NCBI GenBank assembly: GCA_003214295.1
Contig: QCLV01000006.1
Span: 1-63,199, forward strand
DNA: 63,199 nucleotides
Source: Prochlorococcus sp. AG-418-F08
Lineage (GTDB): Bacteria > Cyanobacteriota > Cyanobacteriia > PCC-6307 > Cyanobiaceae
Reading direction: 5' to 3'
In this document: piece by piece, positions 1 through 9,166 of the stretch
Numbering within the stretch: the first letter of the stretch is position 1
How the letters are laid out: the number at the start of each line of letters is the position of its first letter
Notes under the pieces: generated by a model
Told to the model about the DNA's origin: nothing
Database searches by the model: none
The model's input: the letters and a program-made list of their open reading frames with translations, nothing else
Made by a program: the position numbers and the translations under genes

Positions 1-434
1 TAGAAAAATTTCTCACCACAATTTTGGCAAGTTCCTATATATTTTAATTCTCTTCTTTCAATAGGAAATGAGTGCCTCACAGAAATTTGAAAATTCTTCT
101 CTTTCTTATTAATGTCATTCATCTTTTCTAAGAAATTTGGACCATGTATCTCATTTTTTTTTAATATCCTATCTACCCATGCATGAATCATTTCATGACA
201 TAAAGTACTGTTTATTTCACTAATAGATAATTTACTCAAAATAGGTTTCGATAAGATAATTTCAGAATCTACAAAACCATTAATTCGTTTTCTTTTATAA
301 AAACCAGCAGTAGTTTTTAATTTATTATCACTCCATCTAACTTTAACCAAAGGTTGATTATTAACTGTTAAAGATTTTTCAAAATACTGGCTATTAAATT
401 TATGAAATAAAGGTAAAAGAGGAATTAAAGGCAT
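1..434 (-). CDS. SprT-family zinc metalloprotease (C-terminus cut off by window edge)
   Basis: I read this gene directly from the reverse strand, starting at an ATG at 434. The translation begins MPLIPLLPLFHKFN and stays open to the first base of the window, so the C-terminus is missing. Residues 80-84 are HEMIH (the HExxH zinc site). An HGPNF segment at 97-101 fits the third zinc ligand of SprT/Spartan proteases. CQNCG at 136-140 starts a zinc ribbon typical of the family. SprT-like proteins are thought to cut DNA-bound or aggregated proteins; the substrate in cyanobacteria is not established. It is divergently transcribed from the next gene across 85 bp. Family assignment is firm; function is by analogy. 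Confidence 0.85.
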   Translation of the reverse strand, partial: MPLIPLLPLFHKFNSQYFEKSLTVNNQPLVKVRWSDNKLKTTAGFYKRKRINGFVDSEIILSKPILSKLSISEINSTLCHEMIHAWVDRILKKNEIHGPNFLEKMNDINKKEKNFQISVRHSFPIERRELKYIGTCQNCGEKFF

Positions 435-519
435 TATGGATTAAAATTAGTATTATTTTGACAAAAAAAGCCATCAAAAACGATTTCTTTTCTTAAAGTA
501 ATAAAAAACTCAAATCAAC

Positions 520-939
520 ATGGATGCAACACTAGTTAAAGATATCGGAATTAAAGCATTATTAGTTGGCGGAGCTGTATTAGTTTCTTTTTGGACTTTT
601 AATGCAGTCAAATTAGTTATAAGCGCCAGAGGAATTAATCCATTAGTAAGAAAGTTTTTTGATCAAATAGCTGCTGGTAGAATTGATGCAGCGTATGGTT
701 TAACTACAAAAACTTATAAAACTCATGTGAAGCGCCAAGACTTTCTTAAATTTTTAGCTAGTTTAAACCTCAATAAATACAGAAATTTAAAATCAGGAAG
801 ACCTAGAGTCCAAGAAGATCAAATCATCATAACTTTAAATTTAAAATCAGAAGATAAACAAGATGAGCTACCATTAGATTTTACTTTCGCAAAAACTGAA
901 AATGATTGGAAAATAGACAGAATAGCAAAAGTGAATTAA
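520..939 (+). CDS. Conserved small membrane-anchored protein, unknown function
   Basis: A 139-residue protein. It has one N-terminal hydrophobic segment (about residues 12-33) followed by a soluble domain. The soluble part has the helix-helix-sheet feel of an NTF2/SnoaL-like or DUF4864-like fold (FFDQIAAGRIDAAYGL, then alternating strands ending in NDWKIDRI). That fold guess is inference from pattern only. The N-terminus probably anchors it in the cytoplasmic or thylakoid membrane with the domain outside the membrane. The ligase gene begins 10 bp after its stop, so the two are probably cotranscribed. I do not recognise a defined function. Confidence 0.75.
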   Translation: MDATLVKDIGIKALLVGGAVLVSFWTFNAVKLVISARGINPLVRKFFDQIAAGRIDAAYGLTTKTYKTHVKRQDFLKFLASLNLNKYRNLKSGRPRVQEDQIIITLNLKSEDKQDELPLDFTFAKTENDWKIDRIAKVN

Positions 940-948
940 TAATTTCTT

Positions 949-2277
949 GTGAGGCAAAAAGAATTGTTTAAAGAAGAGATAATCCATCAACTAGAATTAC
1001 ACCCAAGTAGATTAGATAAAGAAAAAATCATCTCAGAAGCAATGGAACAAGGCCTAGATGATTTTTTTGAAGGTATCCGTATGGCACTTGATCCGTTGGT
1101 AACTTTTGGTGTAAAAATTGTTCCTGAAAAAGATAACGATAAAAGTCAAAATTTTTTATGGAAAGATTTTAAAAAATTAGCAAATAAACTTATTCAAAGA
1201 GAACTTACTGGTCATGCTGCGCGCGATGCCATTATTACGGCTATGGAATCTGCCACGAAAGGAGAGTGGAATGGTTTTTATAGAAGAGTTTTAATTAAAG
1301 ATCTTAGATGTGGTGTATCTGAAAAAACAATCAACAAGATAGCCAAGAAATTTCCCAAATATGCGATTCCTATTTTTTCTTGTCCTTTAGCTCATGACAG
1401 TGCAAATCATGAAAAAAAAATGATAGGAAAAAAGCAAATTGAAATCAAATTAGATGGTGTGCGCGTCTTAACTATTATTAGACAAAATAAAGTAGAAATG
1501 TTTTCTCGTAATGGGAAACAATTCCATAATTTTGGTCATATTATCTCAGAAATAGAAAACGTTTTAAAAGAAGATCCTGCACCTCATGACTTAGTCCTAG
1601 ATGGTGAAGTAATGAGCGCTAACTTTCAGGATTTAATGAAACAGGTTCATAGAAAAGATGGTAAACAAACAAAAGACGCAGTTCTACATCTATTTGACTT
1701 ATGCCCGCTTGAAGACTTCCAAAAAGGGAGATGGAACACTAGTCAAACAGCAAGAAGTTTATTAGTAAAAGAATGGGTAGAAAAACATTCTATACTTCTA
1801 AGACATATAAAAACACTTGAATGGGAAAATGTAGACCTCGACACCTCTGCGGGACAGAAAAGATTTGTAGAGCTGAATAAATCTGCTGTGGAGGGTGGAT
1901 ATGAAGGAGTAATGATTAAAGATCCTTATGCAATTTATGAATGTAAAAGAACACACAGTTGGTTAAAAGCAAAACCTTTCATTGAAGTCACTTTAAAGGT
2001 TGTATCTGTTGAAGAAGGCACAGGTCGCAATAAAGGTAGACTGGGAGCTGTCCTAGTAGAAGGTGAAGATGATGGGCATGAATACAGTCTTAGTTGTGGA
2101 AGCGGATTTAGTGATATCCAACGTGAAGAATATTGGTCAAAAAGGAATCAACTTATTGGTCAACTTGTAGAAATCAGAGCTGATGCTAAAACTAAATCCA
2201 AAGATGCGGTGGCTTTTAGTCTTAGGTTCCCTAGATTCAAATGCTTTAGAGGATTTAAAGCTGGAGAAAAAGTTTAA
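949..2277 (+). CDS. ATP-dependent DNA ligase
   Basis: A 442-residue nucleotidyltransferase-type ligase that joins nicks in duplex DNA using ATP. Motif I is EIKLDGVR at 165-172, with the adenylated lysine at K167; RNGK follows at 187-190. EGVMIK at 319-324 fits motif IV, and WLKAKP from 338 fits motif V. The C-terminal part (about 350-442) fits the OB-fold domain. The compact size recalls phage-type ligases. The reading frame opens with GTG at 949, and no upstream ATG fits. Bacteria replicate with NAD-dependent LigA, so this is an accessory ligase. No Ku gene is nearby, and the neighbours (SprT on one side) only weakly suggest repair. Confidence 0.9.
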   Translation: MRQKELFKEEIIHQLELHPSRLDKEKIISEAMEQGLDDFFEGIRMALDPLVTFGVKIVPEKDNDKSQNFLWKDFKKLANKLIQRELTGHAARDAIITAMESATKGEWNGFYRRVLIKDLRCGVSEKTINKIAKKFPKYAIPIFSCPLAHDSANHEKKMIGKKQIEIKLDGVRVLTIIRQNKVEMFSRNGKQFHNFGHIISEIENVLKEDPAPHDLVLDGEVMSANFQDLMKQVHRKDGKQTKDAVLHLFDLCPLEDFQKGRWNTSQTARSLLVKEWVEKHSILLRHIKTLEWENVDLDTSAGQKRFVELNKSAVEGGYEGVMIKDPYAIYECKRTHSWLKAKPFIEVTLKVVSVEEGTGRNKGRLGAVLVEGEDDGHEYSLSCGSGFSDIQREEYWSKRNQLIGQLVEIRADAKTKSKDAVAFSLRFPRFKCFRGFKAGEKV

Positions 2278-2394
2278 ATTTTAAAAAATAATATTCAACA
2301 AAGTAGCCAAAGAAAAATGTGGTTTTTAGTAAAAAAAAATAAAAATCTCAGTTATAGAATGTAAGAATAATTTTCTGGACTTTTTGAGAGACTT

Positions 2395-2547
2395 ATGATG
2401 AAGAAAACAGTTTTCAACTTCATAAAAACACCTTGTGGACAGTCAAAATATATCGAATTAGAATCCAACAAAACTTTACTGGGTAAATTTAGACTGTTGT
2501 GGTTTATCTTAATTGCATCTATTAGAGATTGGAATATTAAAGAGTAA
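2395..2547 (+). CDS. Small orphan ORF of about 50 codons, hypothetical
   Basis: This ORF is too short for most gene finders. Two ATG codons stand in tandem at 2395 and 2398. The frame stays open for 49-50 codons to TAA at 2545-2547. The translation starts MKKTVFNFIKTPCGQSKY and contains a short hydrophobic, tryptophan-bearing stretch (KFRLLWFILIASIRDW). It sits alone in a 270-bp gap between the ligase stop and the convergent DedA gene, with an AT-rich 117-bp leader. The balanced amino-acid mix in such an AT-rich gap argues for a real gene, but I cannot name a family. A chance ORF remains possible. Confidence 0.5.
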   Translation: MMKKTVFNFIKTPCGQSKYIELESNKTLLGKFRLLWFILIASIRDWNIKE

Positions 2548-2551
2548 ATTC

Positions 2552-3154
2552 TTAGGATTTTTCAAAATATTCTCTGGAATATTTAGCTGAGAAATATACA
2601 ACTAAAAAAGTGGAAACAATTCCAACGATAGTAATATATAAATTATTTGGTGATTGCACATTTTTTAACTCCTGAATACTTTTTGCCAAACTACCTATTG
2701 AGCAATACAAAAAAGTTCCTGGAACGATTCCAAGAAGACCAAGAGCGAAATCTCTAAATTTAACATTATTCAAACCATAAAAATAATTAAGAATACTGAA
2801 GGGAAATATAGGTGATAATCTCGCTAAAAAAATTAATTTAAGTCCGCCTTTTTCAACTACTTTCTCCATAACACTTAATTTTGGATAACGGATAAAAAGG
2901 TTTTTTAGCTTTTTTGCAAAAAAAGTTTTTGATAAACAAAATGCAACTGATGCCCCAATGGAAGCGGCAATGAAAACGATAATTGATCCTAAATATGAGC
3001 CATATAAAAAACCTGATAATAAAGATAACCAAGAAGCTGGAAGTATTAATAAAACAATTAAAATATAAATACAAACGAACGATAAGATGCCAATCCCAGT
3101 ATTAAAAAAAAAAGACAAATTATAAATATTTTCCAGAAATATATTCATTCTCAA
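2552..3154 (-). CDS. TVP38/TMEM64 (DedA superfamily) membrane protein
   Basis: A 200-residue integral membrane protein with about five hydrophobic segments. The central region (about residues 55-155) carries the VTT/SNARE-associated signature: GSIIVFIAASIGASVAF, then an arginine-containing reentrant-like segment LIFLARLSPIFPF and PGTFLYCSIGSLA. DedA-superfamily proteins are proposed lipid scramblases or carrier-lipid flippases; the substrate here is unknown. The start (ATG at 3154 or 3148) overlaps the valS stop by 4 bp, which suggests translational coupling and cotranscription with valS. That pairing may be no more than genome compaction. Family assignment is confident. Confidence 0.85.
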   Translation of the reverse strand: MRMNIFLENIYNLSFFFNTGIGILSFVCIYILIVLLILPASWLSLLSGFLYGSYLGSIIVFIAASIGASVAFCLSKTFFAKKLKNLFIRYPKLSVMEKVVEKGGLKLIFLARLSPIFPFSILNYFYGLNNVKFRDFALGLLGIVPGTFLYCSIGSLAKSIQELKNVQSPNNLYITIVGIVSTFLVVYFSAKYSREYFEKS

Positions 3155-5913
3155 TGCAATAGTTCGAGTTTTTTAGTGATTCTCTCCTTTTGCACCGAAC
3201 CCTCATTTAATTTAAATCTGCATTCATCAACAATATCTTTTGGAGCCTTATCAACGAAATTTTTATTAGATAATCTCTTATTTAAATTTTCTAATTCAAT
3301 AGTCACCTTTTTTAAATCCTTGGTTAACCTTTCCTTTAATGCATCTATATTTACAAAATCCTGAAAAGGCAAGTAAACCTCTAAATCACTAATTATCCCA
3401 GAAAAAGATTTAGCAAATTCATTTTTATCAACAGCACTAGTTTGAAAAATAAATACTTCAGAAGATTTAGTTAAGATTTGAATATCGTCAACTAAAGTTT
3501 TTAAAAAATCAATCAATTCATCATTGTCTGAAATTAAATATACAGGACCTTTTTCTGATGGCTTAAGACCTAATTCTGCTCTCAAATTTCTAATCAACCT
3601 AATAATTTCAAAGAGTTGCTCAAAGGAATTATCAAGCTTATTATCAACAAATTTATTTTCGTGAATTGGCCATTTTTGAAGAGATAATAATGCATTATCC
3701 GGTTTTAGTTGCAGTACATGCCAAAGTTCCTCAGTAATGTGCGGCATAAACGGATGAATCATTATCAAAATATCATTGAGCACTTTTATTAAAACTTTTT
3801 CAGATATTTGTCGATTTTTAGTCTCTTTATTATTAAACCTTTGTTTAGTAAATTCTACATACCAATCACAAAAATCATTCCATGCGAATTCATATAGAAG
3901 TTTCGCAGATTCTCCCAATTTATATTCTTTCAACAAAGAAGCGACTTTTATATTTACCTGATTCAATTTCGATAAAATCCACTTATCACATAACTCTAAA
4001 GAAGTTTCATCACTCTCATTAAGCGAATAATTATTGTTAGAAGTTTTATTAATTAACACAAATTTAGTTGCATTCCATAATTTATTCGCAAAATTTCTTG
4101 AAGCCTCAACAGTTGAAGATGTATCTTTTTTCCTATCAAAATCAAGCCGGATATCTTGTCCAGCGCCTGCAACTTCTCGAATTAAAGCAAATCGTAGAGC
4201 ATCAGAACCATATTTATCAATTAATAGTATTGGATCAATACCATTACCTGAACTTTTACTCATTTTTTTATTGTTTTCATCTCGAACTAAACCATGAATA
4301 TAAACATCCTTAAAAGGAATATTATTAGTAAAAGTATTCCCCATCATTGTCATTCTGGCCACCCAGAAGAAAATAATATCGAAACCAGTAACAAGAACAT
4401 TATTTGGATACCATTTTTTAAAATCAGGATCATTTGTATTTGGCCAACCAAGAGTTGAGAAAGGCCATAAACCACTTGAAAACCATGTATCCAAAACATC
4501 TTTATCACGAACCAATTTAATATTTGATCCAAATTTTTTATTAGCTTCGATTAAGGCATCTTCTTCATTTCTTGCAACGATATATGGAGTATTTTGTTCT
4601 ATTGAATCTTGAGAGTCATCTAAAACATACCATGCTGGTATTTGGTGCCCCCACCACAATTGCCGACTGATACACCAATCATTAATATTCTCTAACCAAT
4701 CCTTATAAACTTTCTCCCAGCGTGGAGGAATAAACGATGGTTTTTTTGAATCAATTTCATTAAGACATCCTTGTGATATATCATCCATTTTCAAAAACCA
4801 TTGTGTTGACAATAAAGGTTCAATTGGTACCTTACCTCTATCAGAAAAAGGAACAGTATGTTTATAATCCTCTATCTTTGTCAAAAGGCCTAAGTTATCC
4901 AATTCTTGGATAATTTTCTTTCTAGCCTCATATCTATCTAAATTTTGAAAAATACCTGCATTAATATTTAAAGTTCCATCTTTGTTCATTACATTAATCT
5001 GTTTTAAATTATGCCTTTTTCCTATTGCAAAATCATTTGGATCATGGGCTGGAGTAACCTTCACACAACCCGTACCAAAATCTTTATCAACATGTGAATC
5101 AGCAATAATAGGTATTTCTCTATTAACGAAAGGGACTTTTACTTTGACACCAATAAATTCTTTATATCTATCATCATCAGGATTAACTGCTACAGCAGTA
5201 TCACCCAAAAGAGTTTCTGGTCTTGTTGTTGCAACTTCTAAGTACTTATCTAATTGTTCACCACTTTCAGAAATTAAAGGGTATTTAAAATGCCATAAAT
5301 GACCATTTACTTCTTGCATTTCAACTTCAAGATCACTTACGGCAGATTGAGATTCAGGGCACCAATTAACCAAATATTCACCTCTATAAATTAAATTCTT
5401 TTCATAGAGAATATTAAAAGCCTCAATAACTGCTTCATTTAATTGCTGATCAAGAGTAAATCTTTCTCTAGTCCAATCAACTGAATATCCTATCCTTTTT
5501 AATTGCGAAACTATTCTTCCACCACTTTGTTCTTTCCAGTTCCATGCTCTTTTAAGAAATTCATCTCTTCCAATATCCTCGCTTGTTTTGCCTTCACTTT
5601 TCAATTGTTTTTCGAGAATAGTTTGAACAGCTATTGAAGCATGATCAGTTCCTGGTAAACACAAAACATTCTTTCCTAAAAGTCTTTGAAAACGTACTAA
5701 AACATCTATTAGAGCCGTATTAAATGCATGCCCCATATGCAAAGATCCAGTTACATTTGGTGGCGGAATAACAACACAAAAAGGCTCCCCACTATCCTCG
5801 GGGTTAGGACTAAACGCCTTGAGACTTTCCCATTTTTCTTGCCACTTTTTCTCTACTTCAAAAGGTGAATAATTCTCTAAAGATAATTGATCATTCATCT
5901 CTGTCATATGCAA
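3151..5913 (-). CDS. valS: Valyl-tRNA synthetase
   Basis: This class I aminoacyl-tRNA synthetase charges tRNA-Val. It is 920 residues, normal for bacterial ValRS. The HIGH motif appears as HMGH at 59-62, preceded by PPPNVTG, and KMSKS lies near residue 550. TTRPETLLGDTAVAVNP marks the editing (CP1) domain. DTWFSSGLWPFSTLGWP precedes the KMSKS loop. The C-terminal coiled-coil arm (LEVYLPFQDFVNIDALKERL onwards) is typical of ValRS. Starts at 5913 (MHMTEMNDQL) or at the internal ATG at 5898 are both possible; family alignments would favour the shorter. It follows tRNA-Val(UAC) and an A-type Fe-S protein on the same strand. Confidence 0.97.
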   Translation of the reverse strand: MHMTEMNDQLSLENYSPFEVEKKWQEKWESLKAFSPNPEDSGEPFCVVIPPPNVTGSLHMGHAFNTALIDVLVRFQRLLGKNVLCLPGTDHASIAVQTILEKQLKSEGKTSEDIGRDEFLKRAWNWKEQSGGRIVSQLKRIGYSVDWTRERFTLDQQLNEAVIEAFNILYEKNLIYRGEYLVNWCPESQSAVSDLEVEMQEVNGHLWHFKYPLISESGEQLDKYLEVATTRPETLLGDTAVAVNPDDDRYKEFIGVKVKVPFVNREIPIIADSHVDKDFGTGCVKVTPAHDPNDFAIGKRHNLKQINVMNKDGTLNINAGIFQNLDRYEARKKIIQELDNLGLLTKIEDYKHTVPFSDRGKVPIEPLLSTQWFLKMDDISQGCLNEIDSKKPSFIPPRWEKVYKDWLENINDWCISRQLWWGHQIPAWYVLDDSQDSIEQNTPYIVARNEEDALIEANKKFGSNIKLVRDKDVLDTWFSSGLWPFSTLGWPNTNDPDFKKWYPNNVLVTGFDIIFFWVARMTMMGNTFTNNIPFKDVYIHGLVRDENNKKMSKSSGNGIDPILLIDKYGSDALRFALIREVAGAGQDIRLDFDRKKDTSSTVEASRNFANKLWNATKFVLINKTSNNNYSLNESDETSLELCDKWILSKLNQVNIKVASLLKEYKLGESAKLLYEFAWNDFCDWYVEFTKQRFNNKETKNRQISEKVLIKVLNDILIMIHPFMPHITEELWHVLQLKPDNALLSLQKWPIHENKFVDNKLDNSFEQLFEIIRLIRNLRAELGLKPSEKGPVYLISDNDELIDFLKTLVDDIQILTKSSEVFIFQTSAVDKNEFAKSFSGIISDLEVYLPFQDFVNIDALKERLTKDLKKVTIELENLNKRLSNKNFVDKAPKDIVDECRFKLNEGSVQKERITKKLELLH

Positions 5914-6003
5914 ATTTTATTTCAATAAACTTTTTATTTATTTTATCTTGAGAGCAGCCAATTAATGAAAATAATATTAGTTTGCAAAAAAGATATCTCC
6001 ATT

Positions 6004-6345
6004 CTACAAAAGTTTGAAGCCAGAACCACAGGAACAACGTTTTGCATTTTTTGGTGTTGAAATAAGAAATCCACCACCGCTCAAATCACCGTAATAATCT
6101 AATTTTAAATCTTTCAGTAAATTAAACTTTTTTAATTCCGCGTATAAAGTTACACCTTCAGTTCTTGAAATAGGGGATCCATTACATGTACCTGGCCTTA
6201 ATTTAATATGCATCCATCCTTCGGAACAATTTTTATCCTCTACCAAATCAATCGACATTTCTCCAGGAGAACCTCCAAAAGAAGCTTGCCTAGATAATTC
6301 TGAAGCAGCGCTTTGACTGATTGAAAGATTGACGATATCAGTCAT
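6004..6345 (-). CDS. A-type iron-sulfur carrier (HesB/IscA/ErpA family)
   Basis: A 113-residue protein starting at ATG 6345 (MTDIVNLSISQSAASEL). The open frame runs further upstream to 6390, but that stretch lies inside tRNA-Val, so I chose the internal ATG. The C-terminal CSCGSGF (C104, C106) matches the CGCGxSF end of IscA proteins. C40 in NCSEGW aligns with the first conserved cysteine, although the usual SGCSG context is altered. Such proteins bind and pass Fe-S clusters or iron to apoproteins. Which client it serves here is unknown. It lies 90 bp upstream of valS and 15 bp downstream of the tRNA, on the same strand. Confidence 0.88.
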   Translation of the reverse strand: MTDIVNLSISQSAASELSRQASFGGSPGEMSIDLVEDKNCSEGWMHIKLRPGTCNGSPISRTEGVTLYAELKKFNLLKDLKLDYYGDLSGGGFLISTPKNAKRCSCGSGFKLL

Positions 6346-6360
6346 TAGAAAAATAATAAA

Positions 6361-6432
<72 letters not shown>

Positions 6433-6530
6433 TCATGATAATTCATTCTAATAGATGAAGTTGAAAAATTTATACTAAGTATTTAAATATTTCATGATTG
6501 AGGCAAAATTTAATTAATAAAATATATCCT

Positions 6531-7385
6531 ATGTCCTCAAACAATAGATATAAATTGGAAAACAATTCCGATTTAGAGACTATAAATAGTTTTAAAATCT
6601 TAATATCTAATATCAAAGCATTAAAAGATAAAAATTGGGGCTGCCCATGGCAGAAAATACAGTCTCATATATCTTTGATACCATTTTTGTATGAAGAAAG
6701 TAATGAATTTATAGATGCGATATATGAAAAAAATGCAGATAACATATGTGAAGAGTTAGGCGATCTTTTATTACAAGTAATGCTTCATGCTGAAATCGGT
6801 TACGAAGAAAAAGAATTTGCACTAAATGATATTATAAAAAATCTAAATAAGAAAATTATTAATAGGCATCCATATATTTTTAACAAAAAAGAAAAAGTAT
6901 CGTTAAAAAAATCACAACAGATTTGGGAAAATATTAAAAATTTAGAAAAAGAAGCACCTCATATGAAATCTTCAATTAGTAGAAATTTAAATTTGAAAAT
7001 TAAAAATTTACCTCCAACAATTGGTACAGACAAAATCACAAATGTTGTTAAAGAATATGGTTTCAAGTGGGAAAGTACTGATGAGATTTTTAAAAAGTTA
7101 GAAGAAGAGATAAATGAATTAAAAGAGGCAATTAAATGCAAAAATGATTCAGATATAAAAAATGAATTTGGGGATATTTACTTTACCCTTCTGAATCTCT
7201 CAAACTTTTTAAAAATAAATCCTGAGTCATCTCTTCAAAAAACTAATATAAAATTTTTAGACAGATTTTCAATCATCGAAGAGCATGCAGGAGATAATAT
7301 TAAAAAACAAACTCCCAAGGACTTTCAACGGCTTTGGCAAATAGCCAAGCAAAAACTGGCGGGGAAAATTCCTAAAAGCAAATGA
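6531..7385 (+). CDS. mazG: Nucleoside triphosphate pyrophosphohydrolase MazG
   Basis: This all-alpha NTP pyrophosphatase hydrolyses NTPs/dNTPs to the monophosphate, as in house-cleaning or modulation of the nucleotide pool. From ATG 6531 it is 284 residues with two tandem MazG domains. The first has the classical NWGCPWQKIQSH segment (36-46), EESNE (55-59) and EELGD (74-78). The second has EEEINELKEA and NEFGD around residues 190-225. The frame can be extended to a TTG at 6498, but the sequence between the two starts looks like leader and ATG 6531 is preferred. Its stop overlaps the speE start by 4 bp (ATGA). Confidence 0.93.
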   Translation: MSSNNRYKLENNSDLETINSFKILISNIKALKDKNWGCPWQKIQSHISLIPFLYEESNEFIDAIYEKNADNICEELGDLLLQVMLHAEIGYEEKEFALNDIIKNLNKKIINRHPYIFNKKEKVSLKKSQQIWENIKNLEKEAPHMKSSISRNLNLKIKNLPPTIGTDKITNVVKEYGFKWESTDEIFKKLEEEINELKEAIKCKNDSDIKNEFGDIYFTLLNLSNFLKINPESSLQKTNIKFLDRFSIIEEHAGDNIKKQTPKDFQRLWQIAKQKLAGKIPKSK

Positions 7386-8233
7386 CAAATATTACAACAT
7401 GGATAGATGAATATCACAAAGGCTCAAGATTCGGCCTAAATGGGAAAATACTAATTAAAAAAACCTCAAAATATCAAGAAATTATTGTTATTGAAAATAA
7501 ATATTATGGTAAAGCTTTAATGTTAGATGGCTGCTGGATGACATCATTAAAAGACGAGAAATATTATCATGAGTGTCTTGTGCATCCTGCATTAAGTAGC
7601 ATTGACGAAAAATCTAATGTACTAATTATTGGCGGTGGTGACGGTGGTACTGTAAGAGAATGCGTTAAATATACTCAAATATCAAAAATTGATCTAGTAG
7701 AAATTGATGAGGAGGTAATCAAAATATCTAAAAAATTTCTAAAAGAAATTGGTGGCGAAGCATGGAATGACAAAAGATTAGAAATACATGTTGATGATGG
7801 TATTAAATGGGTAAAAAAAACAAGAGATAATTTTTACGACGTTATATTTATAGATTGTTCAGATCCCTCAGAATTTTCAAATTTATTATTTTCAGATTCT
7901 TTTTATAAAGAATGTAAAAGAATACTTACACCAAAGGGGATATTAGCAACGCAAAGCGAATCTCCTGAATCCTTCAAAAGTATTCACATAAATATTTTGA
8001 AAACCCTAAAAAATATATTTAAAGTTTCAGAAACTATGTATTCCTTTGTACCTATATATCCAAGCGGGATTTGGAGTTGGACATTCGCTTCTTCAGAAGA
8101 TCTAAATTTTTCAAAGCAAAATTATGATGAAGCTCTAAAAATAGAAAAAGGATGTGAAATTTGGAATTTAAATTTTCAAAATGCAGCATTCAAAATGATG
8201 CCAAATAAAATTGTAAAAGAACTAGATTCATAA
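7382..8233 (+). CDS. speE: Spermidine synthase (polyamine aminopropyltransferase)
   Basis: Transfers an aminopropyl group from decarboxylated S-adenosylmethionine to putrescine. It is 283 residues, the normal length. YHECLVHPA (62-70) is the polyamine-binding segment. IIGGGDGGTVRE (82-93) is the nucleotide-binding glycine loop. VEID (106-109) contacts the ribose. FIDCSDP (156-162) carries the catalytic aspartates. The start is fixed by the 4-bp overlap with mazG. speB follows after a single base, so agmatine to putrescine to spermidine is encoded by two adjacent genes. No SAM decarboxylase (speD) or arginine decarboxylase is in the window. Confidence 0.95.
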   Translation: MTNITTWIDEYHKGSRFGLNGKILIKKTSKYQEIIVIENKYYGKALMLDGCWMTSLKDEKYYHECLVHPALSSIDEKSNVLIIGGGDGGTVRECVKYTQISKIDLVEIDEEVIKISKKFLKEIGGEAWNDKRLEIHVDDGIKWVKKTRDNFYDVIFIDCSDPSEFSNLLFSDSFYKECKRILTPKGILATQSESPESFKSIHINILKTLKNIFKVSETMYSFVPIYPSGIWSWTFASSEDLNFSKQNYDEALKIEKGCEIWNLNFQNAAFKMMPNKIVKELDS

Positions 8234-8234
8234 G

Positions 8235-9116
8235 ATGACAAAAAATTTATTTGATAACGAAAATGCAATTTATATGGGAGCAAAAAGAAGTCCTGAAAAT
8301 TGCTCAATTGGTATATTTGGAGTTAATTATGACGGGACATGTTCGTTTAAACCAGGAGCAAGATTTGGTCCAGAAGCAATAAGACAAGTCAGTTCTTGTC
8401 TAGAAACATATTGTCCAAAAATAAAAAAAGACTTAGAGGATATTATGTATGTTGATTTTGGATCAATATTAATTGATAAAAATGACTCAAAGTCCGTTAT
8501 TGAATCTGTTAAATCAGCAACAAATTATTTAATTAGTAAACGCCTTAGTCCTATTATGCTTGGAGGCGAACACTCTATTACAAGAGGTGCTATAGAAGCA
8601 TTAGTAAAAAAATATCCAGATTTAATATTGGTTCAACTTGATGCTCATGCAGATTTAAGAGAATCATATATAGGAAATGAACATAGTCATGCTTGTACTA
8701 TGAAAAGATGCTTAGAAGTGCTACCTGAAAAGAAAATTTTACAAGTAGGAATTAGAAGTGGGACTAAGGAAGAATTTGAAATTATGCATAACAAAAACCA
8801 ATTGGTTAACTTTTGTCCAGGCGGAAATGCACATGAGTTAAAACAAGCTCTTCTACCATACTCTAAGTCTCCAATCTATTTAACAATAGATTTAGATTGG
8901 TTTGATCCCAGTTTATTAGCAGGGACGGGCACTCCAGAACCAGGAGGATTTTTTTGGAATGATTTTGAAGAAATACTGAAAACTTTAAAAGACTTTAGAA
9001 TTGTGGCTTCAGATATTGTGGAATTATCTCCAGAAATTGATAAAAGCGGAGTAAGTAGCATAGTTGCAGCCAAAGTAATTAGAAGCTTAATTTTGTCATT
9101 AGAAAATATGCAATAA
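8235..9116 (+). CDS. speB: Agmatinase (ureohydrolase family)
   Basis: Hydrolyses agmatine to putrescine and urea in the arginase/agmatinase fold. The family's manganese ligands are visible: GGEHS with H113, DAHAD with D136, H138 and D140, and TIDLDWFDP near residue 220. Length is 293 residues against about 300 for the family. The NEHSHACTMKR loop after the DAHAD motif resembles agmatinases more than arginases. The neighbouring speE supports agmatinase. Guanidine- and guanidinobutyrate-hydrolase relatives share these motifs, so substrate specificity is an inference. The urea released could feed urease where that is present. Confidence 0.92.
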   Translation: MTKNLFDNENAIYMGAKRSPENCSIGIFGVNYDGTCSFKPGARFGPEAIRQVSSCLETYCPKIKKDLEDIMYVDFGSILIDKNDSKSVIESVKSATNYLISKRLSPIMLGGEHSITRGAIEALVKKYPDLILVQLDAHADLRESYIGNEHSHACTMKRCLEVLPEKKILQVGIRSGTKEEFEIMHNKNQLVNFCPGGNAHELKQALLPYSKSPIYLTIDLDWFDPSLLAGTGTPEPGGFFWNDFEEILKTLKDFRIVASDIVELSPEIDKSGVSSIVAAKVIRSLILSLENMQ

Positions 9117-9166
9117 AAAATTTCTAAACTACAGTGTAAAAATACTAAATACAAACTAAATATTTC

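Noticed and set aside
4034..4313. Plus-strand ORFs of 81-87 codons inside valS
   Set aside because: Shadows of valS on the other strand; no start signals and no recognisable domains.
6498..6530. TTG start for mazG
   Set aside because: The ATG at 6531 is stronger, and the 11 extra residues are Asn/Lys/Ile-rich like untranslated leader.
9117..9166. Glycine riboswitch before gcvT
   Set aside because: The gap is only 50 bp, with no paired stems that fit the motif.
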